Assembly (NCBI GenBank): GCA_023389545.1
Contig: JAEWEI010000116.1
Span: forward strand, 1-7,083
Direction: 5' to 3'
Length of the DNA: 7,083 nt
Origin: Actinomycetes bacterium
GTDB taxonomy: Bacteria; Actinomycetota; Actinomycetes; Actinomycetales; Cellulomonadaceae
In this document: piece after piece, positions 1 to 7,083 of the stretch
Layout: each line of letters starts with the position of its first letter
How positions within the stretch are numbered: the stretch's first letter is position 1
The notes under the pieces: model-generated
The model's input: the letters and a program-made list of their open reading frames with translations, nothing else
Told to the model about the DNA's origin: nothing
The model's database searches: none
Made by a program: the position numbers and the translations under genes

Positions 1-1
1 A

Positions 2-220
2 CTCGAGCGCCCCCGCCACGGCGTGCTGGTCGCGGCGCCGAACCACTCCTTGATCATCGTGCACCCCATCGAGGGCCTCTCGGTGCTCGACGCGATGCGG
101 ACGCTGATCGGCATGGCCGCCGATCAGTCCAACGGTCCCGGCGGGCTCAGCGACAACGTGTTCTTCTGGCGGGACGGCGTCCTCGAGCAGGTCACCCGCC
201 GATCGCCGGAGCAGCACGTC
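2..220 (+). CDS. C-terminal part of an uncharacterised protein, 5' end outside window, reading frame lost near 200
   Basis: Frame 2 is open from the window edge and reads as a plausible folded protein up to about position 200. It has a hydrophobic strand-like stretch (LVAAPNHSLIIVHPIEG, positions 26-76), a helix-like segment (LSVLDAMRTLIGMAADQ), then a Gly/Pro turn and an aromatic segment (NVFFWRDGVLEQV, positions 155-193). Third codon positions are almost all G or C up to about 199. After that the frame stays open to 814, but it turns into an Arg/Ala/Gly-rich shadow with poor codon usage, while frame 3 takes over the coding signal. I do not recognise the family with confidence. It resembles short conserved C-terminal domains of hypothetical actinobacterial proteins, but it could also be the N-terminal region of the acetyltransferase that follows, split by a frameshift. 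No stop codon closes the frame where the signal ends, so the real end is unknown; 220 is only the limit of the coding signal. Confidence 0.5.
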
Positions 221-221
221 G

Positions 222-923
222 GTGCCGGCCGACCAGGAGGCCACCGTGTCGGCCGCGGCCAGCGCGCGCGGCGGCACGGTCAGGGCGCCGATCCTGCGCC
301 CCGCCCTCGCCACCGAGCACATGCCCACCGACGAGCGGCGGAACATGCGCCGCTGCGTGCGCGGGCTCGAACGCGCGACCGGGGGGCCGTTGGAACTGCA
401 CGACCTGAGCGCGGATCCGGCTGCGGACGACGAGTTCCTCGACCTGCAGGCGTCCGGCTGGAAGGGGGACCGCGGGCAGGGGGGCGCGGCGCTGCGGCTG
501 GACCCGCCCGGCCTGCGCTGGTTCCGCGAGGTCGTGTCCCAATTCCGAGAGGACGGCGACCTGCACGTCATCCGGCTCGCCGCGAGCGGCCAGACGCTGT
601 GGATCGGCTACGGCCTGCGATCCGGGGGCGCGTACTTCGGGTTCCTGGACGCCTACGCCGAGGACCACGCCCGGTACAGCCCGGGGTCGATGGGCCGCGT
701 GGCGGCGATGACGCACGTGTTCGGATCGACCGACGCCCCGTTCTTCGACCCGGCCTTCGACGCGAGGTACGCCACCGGCGCGCGGATCTTCCCCGATCGG
801 CGCGCCCAGGTTGACCTGCTCGTGTCGACCAAGGGGCTTGCCGCCCGCTCGGTGCTCCGCGCGGCGCCCCTGGCGCGGCGATTGAGCGCGCACGCGGCCG
901 CGGCGCACCGCCTGCGCGGATGA
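222..923 (+). CDS. CelD/BcsL-type GNAT acetyltransferase, C-terminal half only (probably truncated or frameshifted)
   Basis: The 233-residue product fits the C-terminal GNAT half of CelD/BcsL-like acetyltransferases. These transfer acyl groups from CoA in the cytoplasm and are often found in exopolysaccharide loci. Visible family signatures are the basic helix DERRNMRR (38-44), FLDLQASGWKGDRG (72-85), the WFREVVSQF helix (100-108), the paired strands LHVIRLA and TLWIGYGL (114-132), the RYSPGS loop (151-156) before a helix, and IFPDRRAQV (189-197). Family members usually have about 330-400 residues, so some 150 N-terminal residues are missing. Frame 3 upstream is open back only to the stop at 105-107. 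GTG 222 is the first start in frame, with a weak GGAG 10 bases ahead; GTG 246 has a far better ribosome site. The stop (921-923) lies inside the promoter of the next gene. The fold assignment is fairly sure; the substrate and whether the fragment is functional are unknown. Confidence 0.7.
   Translation: MPADQEATVSAAASARGGTVRAPILRPALATEHMPTDERRNMRRCVRGLERATGGPLELHDLSADPAADDEFLDLQASGWKGDRGQGGAALRLDPPGLRWFREVVSQFREDGDLHVIRLAASGQTLWIGYGLRSGGAYFGFLDAYAEDHARYSPGSMGRVAAMTHVFGSTDAPFFDPAFDARYATGARIFPDRRAQVDLLVSTKGLAARSVLRAAPLARRLSAHAAAAHRLRG
235..240 (+). promoter_or_regulatory. Perfect Shine-Dalgarno AGGAGG before GTG 246
   Basis: AGGAGG lies 5 bases before an in-frame GTG at 246, giving a 225-residue acetyltransferase fragment instead of 233. 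It is the strongest ribosome site in this part of the window. G/C-rich third positions continue upstream in frame 3 to about 201, so the bases may simply encode Gln-Glu inside an originally longer gene. The start therefore remains undecided between 222 and 246. Confidence 0.4.
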
Positions 924-949
924 CACGTCGGGCGGCGGTCGCCTAGCAT
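920..949 (+). promoter_or_regulatory. Sigma-70-like promoter for the two-component operon
   Basis: ATGACA at 920-925 matches 5 of 6 bases of the TTGACA -35 box. TAGCAT at 944-949 matches 4 of 6 of the TATAAT -10 box, including the first T, second A and last T. The spacer is 18 bases. Transcription would start near 956, leaving a leader of about 40 bases before GTG 997. The -35 box overlaps the stop codon of the acetyltransferase fragment (921-923), so the operon can be transcribed independently of it. Confidence 0.55.
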
Positions 950-988
950 CACCCCGGAGTCGCCGCACCGGCGCACGACCACGTCGGG
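924..988 (+). repeat. Two copies of 9-mer CACGTCGGG flanking the promoter and leader
   Basis: Identical CACGTCGGG copies sit at 924-932, overlapping the end of the -35 box and the spacer, and at 980-988, overlapping the Shine-Dalgarno of the response regulator. They are 56 bases apart start to start. Between them is a small inverted repeat, CGCCG 961-965 and CGGCG 969-973 with a 3-base gap. The placement suits an autoregulatory operator, but the sequence is not the classic LytTR consensus. An 8-of-9 match at 215-223 shows that chance recurrence in GC-rich DNA is possible. Confidence 0.3.
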
Positions 989-996
989 GAAGCACA

Positions 997-1706
997 GTGA
1001 TCAAGATCGGCATCGTCGAGGACGATGCAGCAAGCTCGGCCCTTCTCGTCGACTATCTGCGTCGGTACGAGGGGGAGCACGGGGAGGCGTTCGACGTCTC
1101 GATGTTCTCCGACGGCAGCCAGGTGGTGTCCGGCTACCGCCCAGGCTTCGACATCCTGCTGCTCGACGTGCAGATGCCCGGGCTCGACGGGTTCAGCGCC
1201 GCGAAGCACATCCGCCAGGTGGACCAGGACGTCGTCATCATGTTCATCACCAACATGACGCAGCACGCGATCCGGGGATACGAGGTGGACGCGCTGAGCT
1301 ACGTGCTCAAGCCCGTGTCGTACTTCGCGTTCTCCCAGGAGATCAAGCGCTCGATCGCCCGGCTGCGCCGCCGCTCAGCGGACTACATGCTGCTCACCGT
1401 CGACGGAGGACTGGTGCGCATCGCGACGAGCGACATCGTGTTCCTCGAGAGCGCGAAGCACCGCACCGTCGTGCACACCATCGACGGCAGGTACTCGGTC
1501 GTCGCCCCGCTCAAGACGATGGAGGCCGAGCTCGAGGGCAAGGACTTCTTCCGCAGCAACAGCGGCTACCTGGTGAACCTGCGGCACGTCCTGGCGGTGC
1601 AGCAGAACAGCGCCGTGATGGTGGGCGGCCATGACCTGCTGATCAGCCGCCCTCGCAAGAAGGCGTTCCTCGCGGCGCTCACCGACTACCTCGGCGGGCG
1701 GAACGC

Positions 1707-1710
<4 letters not shown>
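997..1710 (+). CDS. LytTR-family response regulator
   Basis: This 237-residue protein is a DNA-binding response regulator of the AgrA/LytR type. Residues 1-122 form a receiver domain. It has the acidic pocket E8-D9-D10, the phospho-acceptor D57 in FDILLLDVQMPG, the switch threonine T85 in MFITN, and K105 in VLKP. Residues 130-235 form the LytTR domain, with YMLLTVDGG at its start, the motif FFRSNSGYLVNLRHV (184-198), and ISRPRKKAF (216-224). Phosphorylation by the kinase encoded next is expected to drive binding to direct-repeat promoter sites. The GTG start is supported by GGGGAAG at 986-992, 4 bases upstream, and by the conserved IKIGIVEDD receiver opening. The stop overlaps the kinase start by four bases (GTGA), so translation is probably coupled. 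All key residues are present. The target genes are not shown by sequence; the adjacent glycan genes and its own promoter are the natural candidates. Confidence 0.95.

Positions 1711-7083
<5,373 letters not shown>

Noticed and set aside
200..814. Frame 2 continuing open after the frame change, giving a 263-residue product from 23.
   Set aside because: Beyond about 200 it is an Arg/Gly/Pro-rich shadow, while frame 3 carries the acetyltransferase motifs and the codon bias.
192..1013. A 273-codon open frame on the - strand over the acetyltransferase fragment.
   Set aside because: Its sequence is low-complexity (Arg, Val, Gly, Ala) and antisense to recognised GNAT motifs; it also covers the promoter region.

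Overview
The window is high-GC DNA (roughly 70% by eye) with strong G/C preference at third codon positions, four GTG starts, and an actinobacterial-type UDP-galactopyranose mutase. This points to a high-GC actinomycete (Actinomycetota), possibly a Micrococcales/Cellulomonas-like or Actinomycetales/Bifidobacteriales-like lineage. The assignment is inference from gene content and composition; no rRNA or marker gene is present.

Layout. (i) Positions 1-923, + strand: a broken-looking region. A well-conserved-looking protein end is read in frame 2 up to about position 200. The good coding frame then moves to frame 3, which encodes the C-terminal half of a CelD/BcsL-type (GNAT) acetyltransferase ending at 923. 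(ii) Positions 924-996: a short regulatory gap with a good sigma-70-like promoter, a small hairpin and a repeated 9-mer. (iii) Positions 997-3080, + strand: a two-gene operon with a 4-base GTGA overlap, made of a LytTR response regulator and an AgrC-like multi-pass GHKL sensor kinase. (iv) Positions 3077-4240, - strand: glf, UDP-galactopyranose mutase, convergent with the kinase. The two genes share the palindrome CTAG as both stop codons. (v) Positions 4241-4480: a divergent control region with two hairpins, a tandem 7-mer and weak promoter candidates on both strands. (vi) Positions 4481-7083, + strand, running off the window: a membrane-anchored family 3 glycoside hydrolase with its domains in reversed (circularly permuted) order.

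How the genes may work together. The identifiable genes point to the cell envelope. Glf makes UDP-galactofuranose for surface glycans, the GH3 enzyme is predicted to be tethered outside the membrane and to trim a glycan, and CelD-like acetyltransferases often act in polysaccharide loci. The LytTR/AgrC-like pair is a sensory system of the peptide-quorum type, but no signal-peptide gene is visible beside it. The working model is a surface-glycan module whose expression may be set by the two-component system. The link between regulator and glycan genes is inference from adjacency only. No tRNA, rRNA, CRISPR array, insertion sequence or attachment site was found.
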